A stretch of DNA of 64,000 nucleotides from Pseudophaeobacter sp. (lineage in GTDB: Bacteria > Pseudomonadota > Alphaproteobacteria > Rhodobacterales > Rhodobacteraceae), in NCBI GenBank assembly GCA_027019165.1, contig JALUXC010000017.1:62001-126000 (forward strand). Direction: 5' to 3'. Within the stretch, counting starts at the first letter, position 1. Each line of letters starts with the position of its first letter. The notes below the pieces were generated by a model. That model was not told where the DNA came from. It made no database searches and saw only the letters and a list, made by a program, of their open reading frames with translations. Shown piece by piece: positions 53,304-61,659 of the stretch. A program made the translations under genes and the position numbers.

Positions 53304-55363
53304 GCGGCCGCATGATTGGCGTTGACGTGGGCGGAACCTTCACCGACGTCTTTGTGTTGAACGAAAAAGATGGCAGTGCCGCCGTGGCCAAGGTGCCGAC
53401 AACGCGCCCCGACCAGTCGGGCGGCTTTCTGGACGGGATCGGCCAGCAGGTGACGGACCTGTCCGAGATTTCGGTGGTGGTCCATGGCACGACAGCGGGC
53501 ACCAACGCGCTGCTTGAACGCAAGGGTGCCAAGACGGGTGTCATCTGTACCGAAGGGCTGCGGGATGTGCTTGAGATGCGCCGCCGGGACCGGCCGCGTA
53601 CATGGGGGCTGCGCGGCGATTTCGAACCGGTGGTGGACCGCCGCAACCGTCTGGAAGTGCCCGAGCGCACCCTGGCCGATGGCACCATCCGCACGCCTGT
53701 CGATCTGGACGCGGTGCGGGCGGCAGCAAGCCAGCTGCGCGAGAACGGCTGCGATGCGGTGGCGATCCTCTTTGCCAATGCCTATGCCAACCCCGAAAAC
53801 GAAGCCGCTGCCGTCGCCGCCGTTCGCGAAGTCTGGCCCAACCCGCATGTCTCGGCCTCCTCCGAGATCCTGCCGGAGATCCGCGAATTCGAGCGCTTTT
53901 CGACCACGGCACTCAATGCCTATCTGCAGCCCGAGGTCTCGGGCTATCTGGGACGGCTTGAGAACGCCTTGAAATCCGGCGGCTTTGATGGCGAGTTCAT
54001 GATCGTGCAGTCAAACGGCGGCGTGATGGCGGTGGATACCGCCTGCCGCTTGCCCGTGCGCACGGCCCTTTCGGGGCCTGCGGCAGGGGTGATCGCGGCG
54101 GGCTACATCGCCTCCTCGGCGGGGTTCGACAACATCATCACCGGCGACATGGGCGGCACCAGTTTCGATGTTTCGCTGATTGCCGAAGGGCAGTCGATGC
54201 TCTCGCCGCAGACCTCTATCGATTTCGGCATGGTGGTGCGCACCCCGATGATCGAGATCACCACTATCGGCGCAGGCGGCGGCTCAATCGCCTGGGTCGA
54301 CAAGGGCGGGCTTCTGAATATCGGTCCCGAAAGCGCAGGCTCCAACCCCGGCCCGGTGGCCTATGGTCTGGGCAACACGCGCCCCACAGTGACCGATGCC
54401 AATGTTGTTCTGGGCCGGATCGACCCGGATAACCCGATCGGCGGCAAGCTTGAGCGGCTGGATGTGGAGGCCGCAGCCAAGGCCATCGACACCCATGTGG
54501 GCGCGCCGCTGGGCCTCTCTACCGTCGAGGCGGCCGAGGCGATTTTGCGGGTTGCCAATTCACGCATGGCCGGTGCCATTCGTCTTGTCAGCATCGAGCG
54601 CGGCTTTGACCCCAAACGCTTTGCCTTCATGCCCTTTGGCGGTGGCGGAGCGCTCCATACCGGGGCCATGCTGGCCGAGGTCGGTATCGCCCGCGCCATC
54701 GTGCCCCGCTATCCCGGCGTGACCTCCGCCATGGGCTGTGTGATTGCAGACATGCGGCAGGACTTCGTGCAGACAATCAATTCGCTGGTGGATGGATTGG
54801 ATGAGGCCGCGCTGGGCGCCTTCATGCAGGATCATGCGGATCAGGGCATGGCCTTGTTGGATGCGGCGCGCACCACATTCGAGGCACGCGAAGTGACGTT
54901 CGAACTTGATATGGCCTATGTGGGCCAGACCCATACGGTTTCGGTACCGCTCAGCATCGCGGTCACGGATGGAAAGGTCATCGCCCCCAGCAAGGCCGAG
55001 ATCGAAACGGCCTTTGATGCGGCCTATGATGCAACCTTTGGACGTCTCTTGAAAAACGGCGTGCGCCGGATCCTGAACCTGCGCAGCGCGGTGACCGGTA
55101 AACGGCCCAAGTTCGATCTAAAGACGCTGGCCCCGCGCGAGGAAGGCACGATCTCGCCCAAGGCTACCCGCCGGGTGCATTTCGGCACCGACTGGTTTGA
55201 CACCGCGATCTATGATCGTCTTGCGCTGCCGGTGGGGACGGTTATCAACGGGCCTGCAATTCTGGAACAACCCGATACAACCGTGCTGGTAGAGCCGACC
55301 CTGCAGGCGCGGGTGGACGACTTTGGAAATACCATCATCGAACCGGCAAAGGATCCGTCATGA
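53300..55363 (+). CDS. Hydantoinase A/oxoprolinase-family ATPase subunit
   Basis: 687 residues from ATG 53300, which overlaps the hyuB stop as ATGA; an open frame from 53093 lies inside hyuB. N-terminal nucleotide-binding GVDVGGTFTDVFVLNEKDG, then VVHGTTAGTNALLERKGAKT, ITGDMGGTSFDVSLIAEGQ (second phosphate loop) and FMPFGGGGALHTGAMLAEVG. It activates the substrate amide with ATP. It is the partner of the preceding HyuB-type protein. Confidence 0.92.
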   Translation: MSGRMIGVDVGGTFTDVFVLNEKDGSAAVAKVPTTRPDQSGGFLDGIGQQVTDLSEISVVVHGTTAGTNALLERKGAKTGVICTEGLRDVLEMRRRDRPRTWGLRGDFEPVVDRRNRLEVPERTLADGTIRTPVDLDAVRAAASQLRENGCDAVAILFANAYANPENEAAAVAAVREVWPNPHVSASSEILPEIREFERFSTTALNAYLQPEVSGYLGRLENALKSGGFDGEFMIVQSNGGVMAVDTACRLPVRTALSGPAAGVIAAGYIASSAGFDNIITGDMGGTSFDVSLIAEGQSMLSPQTSIDFGMVVRTPMIEITTIGAGGGSIAWVDKGGLLNIGPESAGSNPGPVAYGLGNTRPTVTDANVVLGRIDPDNPIGGKLERLDVEAAAKAIDTHVGAPLGLSTVEAAEAILRVANSRMAGAIRLVSIERGFDPKRFAFMPFGGGGALHTGAMLAEVGIARAIVPRYPGVTSAMGCVIADMRQDFVQTINSLVDGLDEAALGAFMQDHADQGMALLDAARTTFEAREVTFELDMAYVGQTHTVSVPLSIAVTDGKVIAPSKAEIETAFDAAYDATFGRLLKNGVRRILNLRSAVTGKRPKFDLKTLAPREEGTISPKATRRVHFGTDWFDTAIYDRLALPVGTVINGPAILEQPDTTVLVEPTLQARVDDFGNTIIEPAKDPS

Positions 55364-55980
55364 GCGACCCGAACACATGGGATCTGACGCGCACCGCGCT
55401 GCTGACGATCGACCTGCAGAACGATTTCATCCACCCCGAAGGTGCCTATGGCCGGGCAGGCCAGACCAGCACTGCCATCGCGGCCTTGCCCGACCGGATC
55501 GCTCCGCTGGCTGCTGCGCTGCGGGCGCGGGGCGGGCATTACATCTCGGCTCAGTTTACCCTTGTCCCCGATGGAAAGGGCGAGCCGCTGATCTCGCCGC
55601 ATCTGAAAAAGCTGCGCCCCTTTTTGGGGCGGGGGGATTTTGCGCCGGGCAGTCAGGGCAACCGGTTGGTCGATGCGCTTTTCCCCGCGGATTTCGTGAT
55701 CGAGAAGGTCGCCTATTCCGCGCTTTATCAGACGCGGCTGGAATACATCATGCGCGCGGTTGGCATTGACCGGCTGATCGTTGGCGGCATTGTCACCAAT
55801 GGCGGTGTTGCCTCTACCCTGCGCGATGCGCATCTGCGCGATATCGACACCGTGATGCTGACCGACGGCTGCGCGGCCTTCAAGCCCGAGGTGCATGACG
55901 CGACGCTGATGTCTCTTGGGACAGTGACACATCAGATGACCTGCGCCGAGGCGCTGACCTGGCTGGAGGGCGAGACATGA
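55360..55980 (+). CDS. Isochorismatase-family hydrolase lacking the catalytic cysteine
   Basis: 206 residues, ATGA-coupled to hyuA. Asp (LLTIDLQNDF) and Lys (FVIEKVAYSAL) of the active site are present. Where amidases of this family have Cys (usually in TNVCV), this protein has IVTNGGVASTLRDA, that is Gly. Members without the Cys, such as PhzD, hydrolyse vinyl ethers rather than amides. So a maleamate or carbamoylsarcosine amidase role, otherwise attractive beside HyuAB, is not supported by the active site. Confidence 0.85.
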   Translation: MSDPNTWDLTRTALLTIDLQNDFIHPEGAYGRAGQTSTAIAALPDRIAPLAAALRARGGHYISAQFTLVPDGKGEPLISPHLKKLRPFLGRGDFAPGSQGNRLVDALFPADFVIEKVAYSALYQTRLEYIMRAVGIDRLIVGGIVTNGGVASTLRDAHLRDIDTVMLTDGCAAFKPEVHDATLMSLGTVTHQMTCAEALTWLEGET

Positions 55981-56843
55981 GCCTAAAGACACGGCTGACA
56001 CAAAAGGACATTCTGGTCGCTCCCGGCGTCTATGACGGGCTGACCGCGTCACTGGCGACAGCTGCGGGGTTCGAGGCGCTCTATCTCAGCGGTGCCGCCG
56101 TCGCCTATACGCGCTTGGGTCGGCCCGATATTGGCCTGACCTCGGTGTCGGAAATGGCCGATACCATGACCCTGATCGCCGACCGGACCCACTTGCCTGT
56201 GATCATCGATGCCGATACCGGCTTTGGCAATGCGCTGAACGCGCAGCGCACGATGCGCCTTTATGAGCGGGCAGGGGCCTCCGCCCTGCAGGTCGAAGAC
56301 CAGACCTACCCGAAACGCTGTGGTCATCTGACGGACAAGTCGCTGATCTCTGCGGCGGAAATGGCGGGCAAGATTGCAGCCATGGCCGATGCGCGTGCCT
56401 CTGATGAGACTCTGATCATCGCGCGCACCGATGCCATCGCTGTCGAAGGGTTCGACGCGGCCATTGCACGGGCAGAGACCTATGTGGAGGCGGGCGCCGA
56501 TGTGCTCTTTATCGAAGCGCCGCAATCGCGGGAACAGTTGAGTGGGATTGCTAACCACTTTGCAGATCGTGTCCCGCTTTTGGCCAATATGGTTGAAGGG
56601 GGCGCAACGCCGATCACAGGGGCCGACGATCTGGAGGCGCAGGGCTTTTCCATCGTGATCTTCCCGGGTGGCATCGTGCGCGCCTTGGCCAAGACGGCGG
56701 GCGATTACTACCAAAGCCTGCATGCCAATGGCAGCAACCGGCCCTTTGCCGACCGGATGTATGACTTTGCCGGTTTGAACAATGTCATCGGCACCTCTGA
56801 CATGCTGGCCAAGGGCGCAAGCTATGACCGCTCCGAAGATTGA
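55977..56843 (+). CDS. Isocitrate lyase/PEP mutase-family C-C lyase
   Basis: 288 residues, ATGA-coupled to the isochorismatase-like gene. Motifs: VAPGVYDGLTASLATAAGFE, the metal-binding IIDADTGFGNALNAQRT, and PKRCGHL with the catalytic Cys of lyases (absent in PEP mutases). It is therefore a lyase, of the size of 2-methylisocitrate and 2,3-dimethylmalate lyases. It would split a hydroxy-diacid made by the LeuCD-type hydratase into pyruvate or glyoxylate plus a smaller acid. Confidence 0.88.
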   Translation: MSLKTRLTQKDILVAPGVYDGLTASLATAAGFEALYLSGAAVAYTRLGRPDIGLTSVSEMADTMTLIADRTHLPVIIDADTGFGNALNAQRTMRLYERAGASALQVEDQTYPKRCGHLTDKSLISAAEMAGKIAAMADARASDETLIIARTDAIAVEGFDAAIARAETYVEAGADVLFIEAPQSREQLSGIANHFADRVPLLANMVEGGATPITGADDLEAQGFSIVIFPGGIVRALAKTAGDYYQSLHANGSNRPFADRMYDFAGLNNVIGTSDMLAKGASYDRSED

Positions 56844-58209
56844 GGTATCAGCGCCGCCCCCGGAGTTCGATTTTGACTGCGAAACCCTGATCATCGGCGC
56901 CGGAGCCTGCGGTCTGGTGGCAGCCTTGGCGGCGCATGAGGCGGGCCAGTCGGTCTTGGTGGTGGAAGCCGATGCTGTCGCCAGCGGATCGACCGCGCTG
57001 TCGGCGGGTCTAATCCCTGCGGCTGGCACAGCGGCGCAGCAAGAGGCCGGGATAAAGGACGATGCGCCGCGCTTTGCCGCCGATATTCAGGCAAAGGCGA
57101 AGGGCGAGAATGACCCGGCATTGGTGGATCTGCTGGCCTCAGGCTCTGCCGGGGTGATCGATTGGCTGAGCGCGCGCTACGGGCTCCCGTTCTCCGTGGT
57201 CGAGAATTTCACCTATCCCGGCCACAGCCGCCACCGGATGCACGGGCTGCCCAGCCGTTCGGGCGCAGAACTGATCAACGCCCTGCGTGCCGCGTGTGAA
57301 GCGGAAGGTATCGACATCGTCTTTGAGCGTCGCGCGCGCCGTCTTTACCATCGGGGCAAGCGGATCGAGGGCGTTGCGGTCACCCGCCCCGATGGCGGGG
57401 TTGAGGAAATTTGTTGCGAAAAACTCGTCCTCGCCTGCAACGGGTTTGGTGGCAATCGTGATCTGGTTGCAGAGCTTTTGCCAGCGATCAAGGACGGGCT
57501 GTGGTTCGGCCATGACGGCAATCGGGGTGAGGCGGTGCTGTGGGGGCAAGAGATCGGCGCGGACCTGAAGCACCTCGGTGCCTATCAGGGCCATGGAAAT
57601 GTGGCCCACCCGCATGGGATCCTGATCACCTGGGCCACGATCACCGAAGGCGGCTTTCAGGTGAACCGAGACGGGCGACGCTTCTGGAACGAGGCGCAGG
57701 GTTATTCCGAGGCGGCGCAGGCGGTGTTGGCCCAGCCGGGCGGCGAGGCCTTCACGGTTTTTGATAGCCGCATCGCCGGGATAGCCCGTCAGTTCGAAGA
57801 CTTCAAACAGGCCGAAGCCGCCGGGGCGATCCGCCAGAGCGACACCATTGAGGGGCTGGCGCAAGAGCTGGGTCTGCCTCCTGAGCCGCTCGCGCAGACG
57901 CTGGCGGAGCTTCCCCAAGGCGGTCTTGATGCGTTTGGGCGGGCCTTTTCCGGTCCGGGGCTGCAACCGCCCTATTGCGGGGTGCGAGTCACCGGAGCTC
58001 TGTTTCACACCCAAGGCGGGCTGCGGACGGATGCGCAGGCGCGGGTTCTTCACAGTGATGGAACGCCGTTTGACAACCTCCATGCCGGGGGTGGTGCGGC
58101 CTGCGGCGTATCGGGCAAATCCGACAGCGGATATCTGTCCGGCAACGGGCTGCTGGCGGCCGTGGTGTTGGGGCGGCTGGCCGGTGCGGCACCGGTGAAA
58201 CCCGCCTAG
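56824..58209 (+). CDS. FAD-dependent oxidoreductase, fumarate reductase/KstD-like
   Basis: 461 residues from ATG 56824, overlapping the lyase gene by 20 bases. FAD-binding LIIGAGACGLVAALAAHEAG at the N-terminus and GYLSGNGLLAAVVLGRLAG at the C-terminus; the middle has NGFGGNRDLVAE. The family includes flavocytochrome fumarate reductases, urocanate reductase and 3-ketosteroid dehydrogenases, all acting on C-C single or double bonds next to carbonyls. It may dehydrogenate the substrate to the unsaturated acid used by the hydratase. Its end overlaps the convergent activator gene by 4 bases. Confidence 0.85.
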   Translation: MTAPKIEVSAPPPEFDFDCETLIIGAGACGLVAALAAHEAGQSVLVVEADAVASGSTALSAGLIPAAGTAAQQEAGIKDDAPRFAADIQAKAKGENDPALVDLLASGSAGVIDWLSARYGLPFSVVENFTYPGHSRHRMHGLPSRSGAELINALRAACEAEGIDIVFERRARRLYHRGKRIEGVAVTRPDGGVEEICCEKLVLACNGFGGNRDLVAELLPAIKDGLWFGHDGNRGEAVLWGQEIGADLKHLGAYQGHGNVAHPHGILITWATITEGGFQVNRDGRRFWNEAQGYSEAAQAVLAQPGGEAFTVFDSRIAGIARQFEDFKQAEAAGAIRQSDTIEGLAQELGLPPEPLAQTLAELPQGGLDAFGRAFSGPGLQPPYCGVRVTGALFHTQGGLRTDAQARVLHSDGTPFDNLHAGGGAACGVSGKSDSGYLSGNGLLAAVVLGRLAGAAPVKPA

Positions 58210-60065
58210 CTCCAGTCCGCGGCTGCGATCCCGAAGGATTTGATCCGTGAATAGAGCGTCGTAGGTTTGATCTGCAACAGGGCAGCCGCGCCGCTGTCAC
58301 CTGACACACGTCCTTTCGTCTCGCGCAAGGCGGCGATGATATTGTTGCGCATCATGTCCTGCATCCGCGCTTCCGTAACAAAAGAGCCGCGCCCCTGCGG
58401 TGCTTCGGGCGCGCTGGTGGAGAGTTCCAGCACCAGCTTACTCTCGCGTGAGACGATGGCGGCCCGCTCCATCACATTGTGCAGTTCGCGCACATTGCCG
58501 GGCCAGTCATAAGCCTGCATCTGCGCCACGGCGCGCTCCGTGATTACGGGCGGCTGCCGATTGAGCCTGCGGCAGGCGATCTTCAAAAGGTGCGAGGCCA
58601 ACAGAGGTATGTCCTCGGGCCGTTCGCGCAAAGGCGGACAGGAGATCGGAAAGACATTGAGGAAAAGGTGCAGATCTTCGCGAATGCGGCCACTGCGGCG
58701 CACCGCCTCTTCAGACAGCGAGGTCGCGGCGATCACCCGAATATCGAGCGGTTTTTCACGCGTGTCGCCAAGCCGGGTTACCGCTCCCTTTTGCAACGCG
58801 TGCAACAGCTTGCCCTGAATCTCTAGCGGCAGCTCTTCCACATCGTCCACGAAAAGCGTGCCGCCATGGGCCAGCTCAAGCTTGCCGGGTTTATCCCGCG
58901 TCGCGCCATTGGGGGCGCCGCGCATCTGGCCGAACAGCTCTGCCTCGACCTCTTCCGGGGCGACTGAACTGCATTTGAAGTGGATCAGGGGGCGTTTGGC
59001 GCGGGGGCTGGTCTTGTGGATTTCGGTCGCCACCAGCGATTTGCCGGTTCCGGTCTCACCGCTGATCAGAACGGTTGCCGATGTCTGGGCCACCAGATCG
59101 ATCCGGGCGATGATCTGCCGAATCGCGGGCGAGGTGCCGATGATGTCGTGATGTGCCCGCTCCGAGGTGATGGCCTCCTGCAGATACGCGTTCTCCTGCT
59201 CCAACCTGTCGCGCAGCGCGGCGACCTCCGCCATCGCCTCGCGCAGCTTGCGCTCGCTTTCCTTTCGTTCGGTGATATCGCGAAAGATCACCACGGCCCC
59301 TGCCAGAACCTGCTGATCGTAGATGGGGGTGGAGACATATTCGACACGGATCGGCTTGCCGTCCTTGCGCCAGAACACCTCGTCTTCGATCCGGTGGACT
59401 TGTTCAAACCGGAAAGACCGATAGATCGGGCATTCATGAGAGTGATAGATCTCACCGCTGAGGTGGTGGTGGTGGATCATCGAATGGATGTCCTTGCCCA
59501 GAAGATCTTCGGAGGTCCAGCCCAGCATCTCGCGGGCGGCGCGGTTCACGAAGGTTGTTTTGCCGTCTGCATTGACGCCGTAGATACCTTCTCCGGCAGC
59601 ATTCAAGATCAGCTGGTTTTGCCGTTCCAGCTCTGCAAAGAAGCCTTCGGTGCGTTTCCAGTTGACGATGCCAGCGCGAAAGGTTTCCGCCAATGCGGCA
59701 GTTTCGGCGCGGTGATCCAATGCGCGCAGGTCTGTTATGGCGAGGATCAGCCAGCTCTGCTGCGCTGGCACTGGTCGCGCACGTATTTCGCATTTCAGAA
59801 CGTTTCCGTCTGCGCTGCGCAGTGGAACGTCCCGCGTCCAGCTCGCGCCGCGGTGATCGACCTCTTCGATGAAGACGATAAACCGCGGAACGCCTGCGCC
59901 GAGGTAGTGAGAAAAAGGCGCGGGAGAACCGTCCTCTCGCCCGGCCAGCAAGAGGGCCGCCTGAGGGTTCCAGTTCACAATGCGGTCCGAGCCCGTGTCG
60001 AGGAGCAGTGTTGCCTCGGGGATGGACTGCAAGAGGGAATCAGCATCGAGAAGATCAAGGGACAT
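58206..60065 (-). CDS. PAS-AAA+-Fis bacterial enhancer-binding protein with altered GAFTGA loop
   Basis: 619 residues. Two PAS domains (~8-110 and ~155-275; the second has HHHHLSGEIYHSHECPIYRS), a linking coiled coil, AAA+ domain ~310-545 with Walker A GETGTGKS and Walker B GTLFVDDV (DD for the usual DE), and a C-terminal Fis-type HTH (ALLQIKPTTLYSRIKSFGI). The loop that contacts sigma-54 reads GAPNGA instead of GAFTGA. Activators with lost GAFTGA, such as Rhodobacter NtrC and TyrR, work with sigma-70. It is divergent from the cyanate operon, its probable target; the sensed signal is unknown. Confidence 0.88.
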   Translation of the reverse strand: MSLDLLDADSLLQSIPEATLLLDTGSDRIVNWNPQAALLLAGREDGSPAPFSHYLGAGVPRFIVFIEEVDHRGASWTRDVPLRSADGNVLKCEIRARPVPAQQSWLILAITDLRALDHRAETAALAETFRAGIVNWKRTEGFFAELERQNQLILNAAGEGIYGVNADGKTTFVNRAAREMLGWTSEDLLGKDIHSMIHHHHLSGEIYHSHECPIYRSFRFEQVHRIEDEVFWRKDGKPIRVEYVSTPIYDQQVLAGAVVIFRDITERKESERKLREAMAEVAALRDRLEQENAYLQEAITSERAHHDIIGTSPAIRQIIARIDLVAQTSATVLISGETGTGKSLVATEIHKTSPRAKRPLIHFKCSSVAPEEVEAELFGQMRGAPNGATRDKPGKLELAHGGTLFVDDVEELPLEIQGKLLHALQKGAVTRLGDTREKPLDIRVIAATSLSEEAVRRSGRIREDLHLFLNVFPISCPPLRERPEDIPLLASHLLKIACRRLNRQPPVITERAVAQMQAYDWPGNVRELHNVMERAAIVSRESKLVLELSTSAPEAPQGRGSFVTEARMQDMMRNNIIAALRETKGRVSGDSGAAALLQIKPTTLYSRIKSFGIAAADWS

Positions 60066-60103
60066 GGCTCCAGATTATGGGCCGGTCAGTCGCATCGAAA
60101 ACG

Positions 60104-60135
60104 AAATTTCGTAAATTATGAAACTTCGTAAACTC
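60104..60135. promoter_or_regulatory. Tandem 15-bp direct repeats, candidate activator site
   Basis: GAAATTTCGTAAATT (60104-60118) and GAAACTTCGTAAACT (60121-60135) differ at two positions and start 17 bases apart. They lie just upstream of the activator start and ~67 bases before a -24/-12-like element, the position expected for enhancer sites of the divergent activator. Confidence 0.55.
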
Positions 60136-60201
60136 GTGTTGATTTTGCGGGGGGTAAGATATTGAATTAAATACTTTTTATTTGCTGCACAAATGTTGGG
60201 C

Positions 60202-60215
60202 GGCCGCTTTTTTGC
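60202..60215 (+). promoter_or_regulatory. Sigma-54-like -24/-12 element
   Basis: GGC at 60202 and TTGC ending at 60215 place the GG and GC pairs 12 bases apart as required, with a T-rich spacer. Flanking consensus positions are poor, and the adjacent activator has a degenerate GAFTGA loop, so this is tentative. The predicted start would leave a ~40-base leader before the solute-binding protein gene. Confidence 0.3.
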
Positions 60216-60267
60216 GATCTCTCTGCCTGTCAGGGTTAACGAAACACTGACTGCGAAAGGGACCCCC

Positions 60268-61656
60268 ATGACGATCAAGAGCCTTGGAAATCCGTTCTCC
60301 GAAAAGACAGATCTGCGGCATGGCGCCGACTGTGGTTGCGAAGGGTGCCTTTCGGGCCACGGCCACGACACGGCGCACATGGAACCGCAGCAGATGTCGT
60401 CGGAAGATATGCTGGAGCGTGCAGTTGAAAGCGCAGTGGTACGCTCGGTCTTTGGGCAGAACGACATCGGGCGTCGGTCTTTCATGGGGATGCTGGGCGG
60501 TGGCACCGTTGCGGCGGCTCTGGCCTCTGTCTTTCCGATCGAGAAGGCCAAGGCGGCGATCCTTGATGAGCTGGGACCGCCTGAAAAGACGGATCTCAAC
60601 ATTGGCTTTGTTCCGATTACCTGCGCAACGCCCATCATCATGGCGCAGCCGATGGGCTTTTATGAGCGCTATGGCCTCAATGCCCAGGTGATCAAGACGG
60701 CAGGCTGGGCGGTGGCGCGCGACAAGTCGCTTTCTGGGGAATATGACGCAAGCCACATGCTGACCCCGATGCCGCTGGCGATGACCCTTGGGGCAGGCTC
60801 GGTGGCGACACCCTATATCATGCCCGCCGTCGAGAACATCAACGGGCAGGCGATTGTCCTGTCGAACGAGCATCTGGACAAGCGGGATCCGAAACAGTGG
60901 AAAGGGTTCACCTTTGGCGTGCCTTTTGAATATTCCATGCACAACTTCCTGCTGCGTTACTATGTGGCGGAGTTCGGTCTGGACCCTGATGTAGACATTC
61001 AGATCCGTGTGGTGCCGCCGCCGGAGATGGTTGCCAACCTGCGGGCAGGGAACCTCGATGGCTATCTGTCGCCCGACCCGTTCAACCAGCGCGCGGTCTG
61101 GGAGGGCATCGGTTTTATCCATACCCTGACCAAGGATATCTGGGAGGGGCACCCCTGCTGTGCTTTTGCCGCGCCTCTGTCCTTTGCGACCGAATTGCCC
61201 AACACCTATGGCGCGCTGCTGAAGTCGATCATCGATGCGACGCAATATGCCTCCAACCCTGACAACCGCAAAGAAATCTCAGCCGCGATTGCGCCCACAA
61301 ACTACCTGAACCAACCGGTTCCTGTGATCGAGCAGGTGTTGACCGGCACCTATGCCGATGGTCTGGGAGAAGTGCAGCGGGTGCCGGATCGGATCGATTT
61401 CGATCCTTTCCCCTGGCATTCCATGGGGGTCTGGATCCTCACACAGATGAAGCGCTGGGGCTATATAGAGGAAGACATCGACTATAAAGCGGTGGCAGAG
61501 CAGGTGTACCTGGCGGCGGACGCCAAGAAGGTGATGAACGATCTTGGCTACGACGCCCCGGATGTCACCTACAAGTCCCATACGATCATGGGCAAGACAT
61601 TCGATCCGGCGCAGCCCGAGGAATATGTGTCCAGCTTTGCAATCGGGAAAGGCTGA
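60268..61656 (+). CDS. cynA: Cyanate/nitrate-type ABC transporter substrate-binding protein
   Basis: 462 residues from ATG 60268 (AAAGGGA upstream; the frame is open to 60193). NrtA/CmpA-type binding fold: IGFVPITCATPIIMAQPMGF, GWAVARDKSLSGEYDASHML, VPFEYSMHNFLLRYYVAEFG. A twin-arginine signal GRRSFMGMLGGG starts only at residue ~68. Before it lies a hydrophilic extension with a C22-x-C24-x2-C27 and His cluster. Downstream cyanase makes cyanate the likely ligand; nitrate or bicarbonate binding cannot be excluded. Confidence 0.85.
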   Translation: MTIKSLGNPFSEKTDLRHGADCGCEGCLSGHGHDTAHMEPQQMSSEDMLERAVESAVVRSVFGQNDIGRRSFMGMLGGGTVAAALASVFPIEKAKAAILDELGPPEKTDLNIGFVPITCATPIIMAQPMGFYERYGLNAQVIKTAGWAVARDKSLSGEYDASHMLTPMPLAMTLGAGSVATPYIMPAVENINGQAIVLSNEHLDKRDPKQWKGFTFGVPFEYSMHNFLLRYYVAEFGLDPDVDIQIRVVPPPEMVANLRAGNLDGYLSPDPFNQRAVWEGIGFIHTLTKDIWEGHPCCAFAAPLSFATELPNTYGALLKSIIDATQYASNPDNRKEISAAIAPTNYLNQPVPVIEQVLTGTYADGLGEVQRVPDRIDFDPFPWHSMGVWILTQMKRWGYIEEDIDYKAVAEQVYLAADAKKVMNDLGYDAPDVTYKSHTIMGKTFDPAQPEEYVSSFAIGKG

Positions 61657-61659
61657 TCC

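Noticed and set aside
55360-55980. Assignment as maleamate amidase or N-carbamoylsarcosine amidase
   Set aside because: The catalytic Cys is replaced by Gly (TNGGV), so a named amidase would not be supported.
60178-61245. 355-codon minus-strand frame opposite the cyanate binding-protein gene
   Set aside because: The plus-strand product matches the NrtA/CynA family throughout; the opposite frame is a GC-driven shadow.
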